In this document: positions 26,970 through 34,814 of the stretch, piece by piece
Layout: each line of letters opens with the position of its first letter
Position numbering within the stretch: position 1 is the stretch's first letter
Assembly: GCA_944323825.1 (NCBI GenBank)
Contig: CALUTY010000019.1
Location: 1 to 44,152, forward strand
Origin: an uncultured Bacteroidales bacterium
GTDB taxonomy: Bacteria; Bacteroidota; Bacteroidia; Bacteroidales; UBA932
Direction of reading: 5' to 3'
Length of the DNA stretch: 44,152 bases
Program-made: the position numbers and the translations under genes
The notes under the pieces: model-generated
What the model was told of the DNA's origin: nothing
The model's input: the letters and a program-made list of their open reading frames with translations, nothing else
The model's database searches: none

Positions 26970-27659
26970 TGAAATTTCCTGACAAACAGGCTTTCGGCAT
27001 TCTTCCACAGAAACAAGTCCGTATATTCGGCAGGCATTTTATCCGATGCCAGTGTCTGTTTCAGCTTTTGCAGATTGGCCTTCAGTACGGAATCCGGCTG
27101 GTAGGGATAGTCCGACCCATAAAGGATGTGCTCCGGCGGGGTGACGGTCAGTAACGAGCGGATGACCTCCGCCGTCGGGTTGCCTGCCAGGTCGTAGTAT
27201 AGGTGCGACAGGTTGGCCTCCCAGTCTATCGGCCGCATATAGCCCTGCTTGACCATTGCCGGGAGGATGGATTGCATGCGCGGCAGGGCGAGCGGCACAG
27301 AACCGGAACCGGTCCGGATACCGCCGCTTCACTTCCGCAGAAATCTCGTTCACACGGCGGATGCACACCGCACTTTCTTCTGCATCACCGAAATAAGGTT
27401 GCGGCGCGGGCATGGTCAGCACGGCGGTACGGATGCCTGCACTGTCCATGAAGGCGATGTGCCGCTCAGCGTTCCATACGGGCAACGGGAAAGTTTCCTC
27501 CAGCTCCGCTCCGTGCTCCTTCAGCATTTCCATATATTCTGGCACGATAATGTGGCTGTGCATATCCATTGTCTGCTGGGCTGTGGCCGGAAATGCCAGG
27601 GATACCAGCAGCGGTACTGTAATCAGGTGCTTCGTCATTCCTTGCCTCTTTCCGTTCAT
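26966..27659 (-). pseudogene. broken exported amidohydrolase (TIM-barrel metal hydrolase)
   Basis: Two frames make one gene. The first, from 27659, has a Sec signal ending in ATAQQ, then TMDMHSHIIVPEYMEML with the HxH metal motif, and runs well to RYPDRFRFCAA near 27300. The second frame picks up at ALPRMQSILPAMVKQGYM and ends in HILYGSDYPYQ, then the C terminus at 26966. About 100 residues of the middle are missing between them and the frame shifts, consistent with one internal deletion. The family (aminocarboxymuconate-semialdehyde decarboxylase-like amidohydrolases) is usually about 320-340 residues. Its start codon overlaps the stop of the cyclophilin-like gene as ATGA. Confidence 0.85.
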
Positions 27660-28123
27660 TCCAATGAAAGCGTTACCTTTACATCACCCTTGCCCAATGC
27701 AGCTTTCAGTTCAGCCTGCGTGGCATTGTCAATCTTACCCAGCCGGGTGAAGTTCCACGAATTGGTATCGTAGTAGATGACGAAGTTATGCCCCTGGTAA
27801 AGGATGAGGTCGCCAGGGCCGGTTGTGGTCTGCCTGTCGTTGCGCGGCAGGCTGATGCCCAGCGAGCCGACTTTCTCCATGTTGGCATAGTCTTCCATTT
27901 CCACTGTGATGTTTCCGTTTGCAAGATGTTCTTTCAATGCCTGCGTTGATGAATTGTCTACCAATGTGGCGGTAAATGTACTCCCGCCCTCAATGATCAG
28001 TCTGATAGTGTTGCTTTCCATATTCGTCTTATTTTGATTGTTGGTGAAAGTTGCCTGTTGCGCCTGAACCGTCGCCACAAAAACAGACAGCATCAGTATT
28101 GTAGCCATAACCGGTCTGTCCAT
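27656..28123 (-). CDS. secreted cyclophilin-like fold protein
   Basis: A 155-residue protein with a Sec signal (ILMLSVFVATVQAQ) carries one cyclophilin-like domain of the type in PF18050. NTIRLIIEGGSTFTATL, then DLILYQGHNFVIYYD and FTRLGKIDN are its core strands. The same domain forms the C terminus of the flavodoxin lipoprotein at 29159-30205. The family is fold-related to peptidyl-prolyl isomerases, but isomerase activity is not established. It is co-transcribed with the lipoprotein upstream (21-base gap) and overlaps the broken amidohydrolase by four bases. Confidence 0.85.
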   Translation of the reverse strand: MDRPVMATILMLSVFVATVQAQQATFTNNQNKTNMESNTIRLIIEGGSTFTATLVDNSSTQALKEHLANGNITVEMEDYANMEKVGSLGISLPRNDRQTTTGPGDLILYQGHNFVIYYDTNSWNFTRLGKIDNATQAELKAALGKGDVKVTLSLE

Positions 28124-28144
28124 AAGCGTCTTTCTTTTTAATGG

Positions 28145-29158
28145 TCAATCAATAAAGTTATTGATCCGGTTTGCAGGGTTGAGCGGGGTCTGGTCTGACA
28201 ATTCCAATGATTTGACCATGTGCAGCGTCCCCTGTTTGTATTTCTGAAAGTGTGCAGAAGCGATATGTCTGTCGTAAGCCTCTTTGCTTGAATAAGTTTC
28301 AAGGATGGTTATCTTGCAGGGATTATCCTTTTCGCTGACGGCATACATGGTCAGCACGCCAGGCTCGGTGCGCAGGGAGATTTCGCCGACCTCAGCAGCA
28401 TATTTCATGTATTCGTCAAGAAACCGGGGATAGACTTCAATTTTCGACAGGCGTACGATGCCGTCGGCAGTCATCTTTTCCTTGGCGCACATACCCGGCT
28501 GCGTGTCCAAGTTAAGGCATTTGCCGATTATTTCCCCGGTGGCAAGGTAGGAGTAGGTCGGAAACTCGAACAGGACAGGCTTCAAACGCGTATAGTCGGG
28601 TTTGCCGTCCGCATCGAGCACATCCGGGGCGGCGTATGTGTCGGCAATGGAACATACGAAGTTGTCGAAACCCTCGGTCTCGTAAATTTCCACCACATCG
28701 CATTCCATCGTCAGTGGAGAGTCGTCAATCACCGGCGTGCCGTTTTCTCCCCAGTGGTATTTGAACACTTCCGACTTGTCCGTCGAAGCGCCGCTCACAC
28801 TGCCCACATAGTCGGCTTCTGGCAGCATCTCCCGGCTCACAAGATTAACGGACAGTTTCTTGGATTCCTTTATCCCTTGATTGGTATAGTGGCTTTTGCT
28901 CATGCTGACGAGTATCCGGTCGTGGCCTATGATGCCCGTATGCCCCACGACTAGCCAGTTCACCTTTCCGTCCACTTCCGCACCGATGACAGTCATCGGT
29001 TTCGGGTAGAGGGCAAGCACGCTTCCTATGTTCTGTTTGTCAGTTTCCTGGATGTCGGACGGATGTATTTCCCTTTCTGCCGTGCCGCACGACAGCAGAC
29101 CGGACAGGAGCAGTGCGGCCAACAGATTTCGTGTCATTTTAAATTTCTCCATCATCAT
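28145..29158 (-). CDS. lipoprotein: flavin reductase domain fused to an antibiotic-biosynthesis-monooxygenase-type domain
   Basis: A roughly 337-residue lipoprotein has its lipobox in LLLSGLLSC. Residues about 40-225 are a flavin reductase-like FMN-binding domain (LALYPKPMTVIGAEVDGK, HTGIIGHDRILVSM) closely similar to the cytoplasmic protein at 26065. The C-terminal 100 residues (GIVRLSKIEVYP, then LETYSSKEAYDRHI and FQKYKQGTLHMVK) are a dimeric alpha-beta barrel of the ABM/YgiN type, a family that includes quinol monooxygenases. The start ATG follows the upstream stop codon directly (TAAATG), so it is translationally coupled to the flavodoxin lipoprotein. The pairing suggests envelope-side redox chemistry on flavin or quinone-like compounds. 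Confidence 0.87.
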   Translation of the reverse strand: MMMEKFKMTRNLLAALLLSGLLSCGTAEREIHPSDIQETDKQNIGSVLALYPKPMTVIGAEVDGKVNWLVVGHTGIIGHDRILVSMSKSHYTNQGIKESKKLSVNLVSREMLPEADYVGSVSGASTDKSEVFKYHWGENGTPVIDDSPLTMECDVVEIYETEGFDNFVCSIADTYAAPDVLDADGKPDYTRLKPVLFEFPTYSYLATGEIIGKCLNLDTQPGMCAKEKMTADGIVRLSKIEVYPRFLDEYMKYAAEVGEISLRTEPGVLTMYAVSEKDNPCKITILETYSSKEAYDRHIASAHFQKYKQGTLHMVKSLELSDQTPLNPANRINNFID

Positions 29159-30205
29159 TTATTGTCTTTCAAATCTTACGTTCATACTTTCTGTCCCTTG
29201 CAGCAGGTTGATGCCGTCCCCATCGATATGCCCGATTTTGATGAGCGAATTGCTCTCCGGCCAGTCCCGGCAGAAGATGGCTACATTTCCCCACGGCTCG
29301 TAGATGGTGATGTCGCCTGCATGCGGCTCACAACCGCGCGGTGTTTCCTCAAGGCTGAGTTCCGGGTCCGGGTAGAATATCTTTTCCGTACCGTTGTTGT
29401 AGTCCTCCAATGTGACCTCTAGGGGCAGACGGGAAAGAAAGTCGCGGGCTGCGCCGTTGTCCTCCATCGTGGCGGTGACGGTCTGTCCGCCTGCAATGAT
29501 ATTGATGTTCAGGGATGCGGCATCAGGCGCGTCCGCTTCTTCCCGGCTTGCGCCAAGACTTTCCAGCCATTGAGGAATGCGTGTAGCCATATTGCCCAGC
29601 GTACTTGAAGTGAGCAACAAGGATTCCTCAAACACGGCATCGGGGACAAGCGTTGCCGCATCCCTTTCGGAAGTGCCTGTGCCGCTGCTCCCGCTGCTGG
29701 CGAAAAGGGCGATACGTTTCCCTGCCAACAACCCGGCATGGTCGTTCAGGAAGGTCTGCATCGGGGTGGCCATGTGGCTGTACCAGATGGGATAGCCGAT
29801 GAACACGATGTCATACTCGTCGAAACTTTCTACGGAAGTGGCGATAGCAGGATAGTTGCCTTGGGCGATGGCATCCAGTTCCGCCTGTGCCCGGTCGAGC
29901 ATCGCGTTGTAGTCATCCTCATAAGGAGTTTCCGGCTCTACCACTATCATATCGCAATCCAACGTGGACCGGATGGTCTGCGCCATCCGCTCCGTGTTTC
30001 CTGTGCGGGAGCAATAGAGGACCAGATAACGGTCATTGTTGCCCTCCACATTGCCTGCATCTTCATTGTCCCCGTTTCCGCCTTCCTCATTACCACCCGG
30101 GGCTGTTTGCTCTTGTCCGTCACCTGACAGGGCATCTTCGCTGCAAGCCATCGCGCCCACAAGCGTGGCCAACAGCATCAATGGGATTAAAAATAACCTT
30201 TTCAT
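29159..30205 (-). CDS. lipoprotein: flavodoxin fused to a cyclophilin-like domain
   Basis: A 348-residue protein. The lipobox ends at Cys21 (GAMACSED); the acidic residues just after the Cys resemble the Bacteroidota surface-export signal, so surface display is possible. A Gly/Asn/Glu-rich linker covers about 25-58. The flavodoxin domain follows, with the FMN phosphate loop YCSRTGNTERMAQTI and YPIWYSHMATPMQTFL. The last 120 residues are a cyclophilin-like domain (NINIIAGGQTVTATM). I chose ATG 30205 because it starts the signal peptide (MKRLFLIPL). A flavodoxin normally works in the cytoplasm; here FMN would have to be available outside. Its own promoter and operator lie upstream. Confidence 0.9.
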   Translation of the reverse strand: MKRLFLIPLMLLATLVGAMACSEDALSGDGQEQTAPGGNEEGGNGDNEDAGNVEGNNDRYLVLYCSRTGNTERMAQTIRSTLDCDMIVVEPETPYEDDYNAMLDRAQAELDAIAQGNYPAIATSVESFDEYDIVFIGYPIWYSHMATPMQTFLNDHAGLLAGKRIALFASSGSSGTGTSERDAATLVPDAVFEESLLLTSSTLGNMATRIPQWLESLGASREEADAPDAASLNINIIAGGQTVTATMEDNGAARDFLSRLPLEVTLEDYNNGTEKIFYPDPELSLEETPRGCEPHAGDITIYEPWGNVAIFCRDWPESNSLIKIGHIDGDGINLLQGTESMNVRFERQ

Positions 30206-30309
30206 ATTCTCTGGTTTGTTGATTCTTTCCATGTCACAAAAATACAACGGCATAAGGTTTGGCAGGATAGACATATCACCTGGGTTTGTAACACTTTTAC
30301 AGAAAATAA

Positions 30310-30345
30310 GGGACAGCACTTATCCTGAAGGATTGGCGCTGTCCC
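30310..30345 (-). promoter_or_regulatory. hairpin in the leader of the flavodoxin lipoprotein gene
   Basis: GGGACAGC (30310-30317) pairs with GCTGTCCC (30338-30345), with an inner ATCC/GGAT stem and a short internal loop. On the minus strand it is followed by TTATTTTCT. It lies between the -7 element at 30377-30384 and the start codon at 30205, so it could be an attenuator or a processing or stability structure in the leader. A terminator for the upstream operon is the alternative. Confidence 0.6.
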
Positions 30346-30376
30346 CATTGTCCTTTTTATATTTATGATTCTGTTG

Positions 30377-30440
30377 CAAAGGTAGCGGGGAACAATCAAA
30401 ATCTCCGTAACGATAACCCGGAGGAATGTACCCGTTTTAC
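30377..30440 (-). promoter_or_regulatory. promoter and AraC-type operator of the flavodoxin lipoprotein operon
   Basis: On the minus strand the -7 element is TACCTTTG (30377-30384). The operator begins with GTAAAACGGGTA at 30440, its first base exactly 56 bases before the first base of the -7 element. A second half-site lies 21 bases further (GGGTTATCGTTA). The arrangement matches 35738-35801, 39549-39612 and 43962-44025. Ungapped over 66 bases it also matches the 35.7 kb promoter at both ends. The operator overlaps the last codon of the upstream MBL-cupin gene. Confidence 0.7.
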
Positions 30441-31714
30441 TTTATTGGCTTCAAATATTCCGTTGAATCTGCTTTTCCATGCCATTGGATATGCTCTTTC
30501 TCCGCCCTGTCCGTTATCGACAAATGTATCAGATGACTATTGGGAGTAGCACCATGCCAATGCTTCACGTTTGGCTCGGTTTTGATGACATCCCCTTTTC
30601 TTATCACCCGCTTCGGCTTGCCTTCTTCCTGATAATAACCTTCACCGTCCAGTATCAGCAACACCTGAGATGCGTCGGGATGGATATGCCAGTCATTATG
30701 GCAACCCGCCTCAAATGCCAGCTGGCTTATATCATATCCCGTATTCCGCAGCAAGCCGGAGATACAGACATCTCCCGTATAATGTTCTGATATGGCTTTC
30801 TTCCCGGGATTGAATATCATATCTTCCATTTTTATCTTATTCTTTTGGGCAGCATTGAGAACGAATGCCTCTCCGGGAGCCAACACATGCATGCGCTCAG
30901 GGTTCACTATCCGTCCTTCCAAGTCTTTCGGGTCGGCATTAAAAGGTTTCATATCGGGAGCATCTACCGTGCCCCAATGTGAAAGCAAAAGTTGTGCGTC
31001 CGGATAAGCATTGGCCACCTTGACAGCATTCTCCAAACCGATGTGCCAGCCGTCATCCGAAAAATCAAAGAAAATGGCATCAGGAGCAGGCAAATGCAGA
31101 AACTCCGGTAAGAAACGGGAATCGCCTGGTGCCCAAATCAAGCCATCAGCGGTTTGGATAAGGAAGCCGCAGCAGTCTTCTCGTTTGAATGTACGATTGA
31201 AGTCTCCAAGCTCATTTTGCCACGTATGCCATGCCGGGGTGAGACTGACCACTATATCCTTGATTTGAAAAGTATCTGTCAAACTATGCCCGAAAGACGG
31301 CAGTCGCATATTCTGCATCAGCGAATCCACATAGACCGTAGAGTGGAACGCTTTGCAGACAGTCGATAACTGTTCACAGGTAAGTTTACTGAAATGGTCG
31401 TTATCGCTGTGCGTTATCAATACCGCATCCAACGCCGGAATCTCTTTAGGCGAAATAGGCGGCTCTATCAAGAGCGGCATGTCAAAACCAACCAGCAAAG
31501 GGTCCGCCATGATGCAAGTACCCCGGCTATTGATAAAGAATCCGGCGTTTCCCAGCCAGCGGATGACTGTCTGGTTGCTTGGGGCGAAAGCTTCCTTGCC
31601 AAAGTGCTGCGTGGCAGGAGGCATTGCCTGTCCTTTCTCTGTATATCTGACTTGTGCCGTTAAACCAGATGAAACGGACAAGCACAGCAGGATGATGAGT
31701 TTCAAGACTCTCAT
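30437..31714 (-). CDS. exported metallo-beta-lactamase-fold protein fused to a cupin domain
   Basis: A 425-residue protein has a Sec signal (LIILLCLSVSSGLTAQ). Residues about 40-290 are an MBL fold of the UlaG-like type: VIRWLGNAGFFI, then the metal motif THSDNDHF (HxDxDH), LTPAWH and LLLSHWG. A cupin follows from about 310, with NDWHIHPDASQVLLILDGEGYYQ, written here by blocks, and VKHWHGA supplying metal-binding histidines. The same type of cupin ends the protein at 39661. The open frame extends 117 codons upstream into the acetyltransferase gene, but that part is a shadow; the ATG at 31714 begins the signal peptide. Substrate unknown; lactonase-type hydrolysis is typical of the MBL relatives. 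Confidence 0.88.
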   Translation of the reverse strand: MRVLKLIILLCLSVSSGLTAQVRYTEKGQAMPPATQHFGKEAFAPSNQTVIRWLGNAGFFINSRGTCIMADPLLVGFDMPLLIEPPISPKEIPALDAVLITHSDNDHFSKLTCEQLSTVCKAFHSTVYVDSLMQNMRLPSFGHSLTDTFQIKDIVVSLTPAWHTWQNELGDFNRTFKREDCCGFLIQTADGLIWAPGDSRFLPEFLHLPAPDAIFFDFSDDGWHIGLENAVKVANAYPDAQLLLSHWGTVDAPDMKPFNADPKDLEGRIVNPERMHVLAPGEAFVLNAAQKNKIKMEDMIFNPGKKAISEHYTGDVCISGLLRNTGYDISQLAFEAGCHNDWHIHPDASQVLLILDGEGYYQEEGKPKRVIRKGDVIKTEPNVKHWHGATPNSHLIHLSITDRAEKEHIQWHGKADSTEYLKPIK

Positions 31715-31746
31715 ATCAGATTTTACCGATATAAAATGACTGAATA

Positions 31747-32316
31747 TTATTTCGCCTCTATCCTCTTGATGAATCTGGCAGGATTGCCTCCTACGACGGT
31801 CATGGGCGGTACGTCGTGTGTCACCACGCTGTTGGCTCCGATGATGGAACCGTAGCCTATGCGCACGCCGGGCAGGACAGTGGCGTTGATGCCTATCCAT
31901 ACCTTGTCTTCTATCACAATCGGGCGGCCGTATGTCGCGCTGCGGTTGTCGGGATCCGGGTCGTGGTTGATGGTGATGAGGTTCACTTTCGGGGCGATGA
32001 ACACGCCGTCGCCGATGGTGATGCCTCCACGGTCGAAGAAGGTGCATCCCTGCTGAATCCAGCATCCTTTGCCGATGCGGATGTTCTTGCCATAATCTAC
32101 ATAGAACGGAGGCAGCAGCGTGGTGCTCGGGTCAATCTCCCGTCCTGTGATGCGTTTCAGGTAGTCGTGTACCTCTTCGGGCGAGAGCCATTCTTTTGCG
32201 TTCATTTCCGCAGCTGTCTTCATCGTGTCGAAGATGACGCTGATAAGCCGGTCGTAACCGGGTTCTTCCGGCGAAACCATTGCTCCCGACAGGTCTTTTT
32301 CAAAAATGTCGTTCAT
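31747..32316 (-). CDS. hexapeptide-repeat O-acetyltransferase (maltose/galactoside acetyltransferase-like)
   Basis: A 189-residue left-handed beta-helix enzyme that transfers acetyl from acetyl-CoA to a sugar or similar hydroxyl. The acceptor-side motif PPFYVDYGKNIRIGKGCWI is followed by hexapeptide repeats (ITIGDGVFIAP, VWIGINATVLPGVRIGYGSIIGANSVVTHD) and the CoA-site VVGGNPARFIKRI. The catalytic His is in LITINHDPDP. It is cytoplasmic and sits in the middle of the oxidoreductase operon, 32 bases before the MBL-cupin gene and 18 after the Tat aldo/keto reductase. Confidence 0.9.
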   Translation of the reverse strand: MNDIFEKDLSGAMVSPEEPGYDRLISVIFDTMKTAAEMNAKEWLSPEEVHDYLKRITGREIDPSTTLLPPFYVDYGKNIRIGKGCWIQQGCTFFDRGGITIGDGVFIAPKVNLITINHDPDPDNRSATYGRPIVIEDKVWIGINATVLPGVRIGYGSIIGANSVVTHDVPPMTVVGGNPARFIKRIEAK

Positions 32317-32334
32317 TGCTTATGTTTTTTCTAT

Positions 32335-33492
32335 TTATTGCACTTGTTTCTGTTGTTCTGCATTATAGCGGTCACCTGTTACGGGGATGGCGGCCACGGC
32401 ATCTTCCAGCCGCTTCCATTCTTCCGGGGAGAGGGTGAAGTCGAGCGTGCGCAGGTTTTCTTCGAGATGCGACAGCTTGGTCGTGCCGGGGATGGGCACT
32501 ATCCACGGCTCCTTCTGCAGGAGCCAGCCGAGGGCGAGCTGTGCCGAGGTCATGCCCCGTTCGCGCCCGAAGCGTTGCAGCACGTTCACGATGCGGTAGT
32601 TGGCTCGCATGGCTTCAGGGGTGAAGCGCGGCAGGGTGTGACGGTTGTCATTGGCAGTGTCGAATTGAGTGTATTCGTTCAGCTCGCCGCCGAGAAATCC
32701 CCGGTTCATCGGACTGTAAGGTACGAAGCCTATGCCCAGTTCGCGGCACACGTCCAATACGCCGTTTGTCTCCACCGCGCGGTGCATCAGGTGGTATTCG
32801 CTCTGGATGGCGGTCAGCGGGCAGACGGCGTGCGCCCGGCGGATGGTGTCGGCATTCACTTCGCACATGCCCCAGCGCAGCACTTTCCCTTCCTTCATCA
32901 GGTCGGCGATGGTTCCCGCCACGTCCTCCACAGGCGTGTTGCGGTCGAAACGGTGCTGGTAGAACAGAGGGATGGCTTCCGTGCGCAGGCGGCGGAGCGA
33001 CTCCTCGCAATAGCGGCGTATAGTCTCAGGACGGCTGTCCTGCCTGCCCGTGGCTTTCCCGTCGATGACTTCGTGCCCGAACTTGGTGGTTACGCTTACC
33101 TTGCCCCGGAACTCGCCCAATGCCTCACCGGCCAGTTCCTCGTTGTTCAGCGGCCCGTAGATGATGGCGGTGTCGAAAAGCGTCACTCCGCGGTCCACTG
33201 CCTCGTGCAGCAGACGGATGCATTGTTTCTTGTCGGGATGCTGGCTGCGGTTGTAGGTCATGCCCATCACGCCGAATCCCAGTGCCGACACTTCGAATGC
33301 CGCCTTGCCAGTGCCCAACGTGCGGTGAGGCAGGGAGGAAGGTATTTCGTTTCCTGCCGATGTGCTGTTTCCGCCTGCCGGCATGGTGGCGGCTTCCACT
33401 TTCTCCAATGCGGGACCGACCGAGATGGCCGCTCCCACGGCAACCGCCGATTTCAGGAATCCCCGTCGGCTGATACCTTGTTGTGTATTCAT
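32335..33492 (-). CDS. aldo/keto reductase with twin-arginine export signal
   Basis: A 385-residue aldo/keto reductase. Residues 1-33 are a Tat signal (SRRGFLKSAVAVGAA, ending before VEA). The catalytic core follows: FDTAIIYGPLNNEE, VSVTTKFG, FYQHRFDRNTP and VPIPGTTKLSHLEENL. The barrel resembles the cytoplasmic relative at 25054 throughout, for example [14 protein letters not shown] and [12 protein letters not shown]. Tat export carries folded proteins, so the enzyme could be exported with its nicotinamide cofactor bound. Substrate unknown. It is 21 bases after the Fe-S aldo/keto reductase gene. Confidence 0.92.
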   Translation of the reverse strand: MNTQQGISRRGFLKSAVAVGAAISVGPALEKVEAATMPAGGNSTSAGNEIPSSLPHRTLGTGKAAFEVSALGFGVMGMTYNRSQHPDKKQCIRLLHEAVDRGVTLFDTAIIYGPLNNEELAGEALGEFRGKVSVTTKFGHEVIDGKATGRQDSRPETIRRYCEESLRRLRTEAIPLFYQHRFDRNTPVEDVAGTIADLMKEGKVLRWGMCEVNADTIRRAHAVCPLTAIQSEYHLMHRAVETNGVLDVCRELGIGFVPYSPMNRGFLGGELNEYTQFDTANDNRHTLPRFTPEAMRANYRIVNVLQRFGRERGMTSAQLALGWLLQKEPWIVPIPGTTKLSHLEENLRTLDFTLSPEEWKRLEDAVAAIPVTGDRYNAEQQKQVQ

Positions 33493-33513
33493 ATCCTTGT
33501 TTTTATTTTATGA

Positions 33514-34803
33514 TTATTTTCCCATTGTCTCCTTCACCCTCGCCAGCAGAGCCGGAATATCCAGATGCTGCGGGCATTTCGCCAGACACTCGCCGCAGCC
33601 TACGCACGAAGATGCAGGGTCGCCGCGCTGCACGGGTGACATCGAGACGGTATAGTCCGCCATCGCCCGTTCCTTGTTCCGGTGCAGGATGTAGTTGTTG
33701 TACACGTAGGCGAAGATGTAGCCGATGGCGACATTGTGCGGACAGGGGATGCACTGGTAACAGCCCGTGCAGTCGATGTGTCCCGGCGCGTGGCGGTAGG
33801 CATAGATGGCTGCGCCCAATGCTTCGCGCTCGGCAGGGGTGAGCATGTTCGGGCGGGCACCGGCGGCATATTTCAGGTTCTCCTCCACATCCTCCATGCT
33901 GCCCATGCCGCTGACCGCCACGCTGACTTCGGGAATATCCCACAGGTAGTCCAAAGCCCACTCGGTGTCGGGCTTGCGGATGCCCGTGGAAACAAGTGCG
34001 TCACGCATCACCTGCGGCAGGTCGGCAAGGAATCCGGTACGGACAGGCTTCATCACCGCCAGCCCCATGCCGTTGGCGGCGGCGTATTTCGGACCGAGCA
34101 CACCAGCCTCGTATTCATAGTCCAGGTAATTGTGCTGGATGAGGCAGAAGTCCCATGCAGGCGTGTATTCCACCACCCGCTTGAACAGTTGCAGATTGTC
34201 GTGGAAGGAGAAGCCCATGAAGCGTATCTTGCCCTGCGCTTTCAGCCGCTCCATCTTCTCGATGAGTTTGTAGGGCAGCACATAGTCCTTCCATGCCCTG
34301 TGCATGATCATGTGGATGTGGTAGAAGTCGATGACATCGGTGCCGATCGTGCGCCGCGACTGGTCGAAGAACTTCTCGAAGTCGTCCGCGCTTTGCATCT
34401 CCCACCACGGCATCTTTGACGTGACATATACCCGGTCGCGCCAGCCTCCGGCAAGGGCTTTGCCTACCGCCTGTTCGCTCTCGCCCCCGAGATAGACGCG
34501 ACCCGTGTCGATGTAGTTCACTCCGCCTTCTATGGCTCTGCGCACCATCGGCGTGGTCTGGTCGAAGTCCACGTGCCCGTTCTTCATCGGCAGGCGCAGC
34601 ATCCCGAATCCCAATGCCGACACGTTCACTCCCGTGCGTCCCATCGGGCGGTATTGCATATGCGGATTATAGTTGAGGATGTCTTTCGACAACTGTTCCC
34701 TCACCGCCTGCCTTTCGGCTTCCTGCGCAATGGCTTTCGGACCATTCATGGCTCCTGCGGCTGCGGCAAGAAGTCCGCTTTTGATAAAATCACGTCTGTC
34801 CAT
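33514..34803 (-). CDS. Tat-exported aldo/keto reductase with C-terminal 4Fe-4S ferredoxin domain
   Basis: A 429-residue protein. Residues 1-27 are a Tat signal (DRRDFIKSGLLAAAAG). The aldo/keto reductase barrel has YIDTGRVYLGGESE, VYVTSKMPWW and FYHIHMIMH. The C terminus carries two clusters of cysteines, CTGCYQCIPCPHNV and CVGCGECLAKCPQHLDIP, expected to hold two 4Fe-4S centres. Fused aldo/keto reductase-ferredoxin proteins are a known family without a settled substrate. The Fe-S domain suggests electron exchange with another redox partner in the envelope. Cluster-bearing proteins need Tat export, which fits the signal. It lies 11 bases after the DUF6282 gene. Confidence 0.92.
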   Translation of the reverse strand: MDRRDFIKSGLLAAAAGAMNGPKAIAQEAERQAVREQLSKDILNYNPHMQYRPMGRTGVNVSALGFGMLRLPMKNGHVDFDQTTPMVRRAIEGGVNYIDTGRVYLGGESEQAVGKALAGGWRDRVYVTSKMPWWEMQSADDFEKFFDQSRRTIGTDVIDFYHIHMIMHRAWKDYVLPYKLIEKMERLKAQGKIRFMGFSFHDNLQLFKRVVEYTPAWDFCLIQHNYLDYEYEAGVLGPKYAAANGMGLAVMKPVRTGFLADLPQVMRDALVSTGIRKPDTEWALDYLWDIPEVSVAVSGMGSMEDVEENLKYAAGARPNMLTPAEREALGAAIYAYRHAPGHIDCTGCYQCIPCPHNVAIGYIFAYVYNNYILHRNKERAMADYTVSMSPVQRGDPASSCVGCGECLAKCPQHLDIPALLARVKETMGK

Positions 34804-34814
34804 ATTTATACTTT

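Noticed and set aside
31715..32065. 117-codon N-terminal extension of the MBL-cupin frame
   Set aside because: It lies inside the acetyltransferase gene, is Arg/His-rich and non-homologous, and the signal peptide starts at 31714.
31816..33513. 565-codon open frame on the plus strand
   Set aside because: It is antisense to the acetyltransferase and Tat aldo/keto reductase genes, which have clear motifs. High-GC codon use keeps the opposite strand open.
33682..34419. 245-codon plus-strand frame
   Set aside because: Antisense to the Fe-S aldo/keto reductase gene and without recognisable content.
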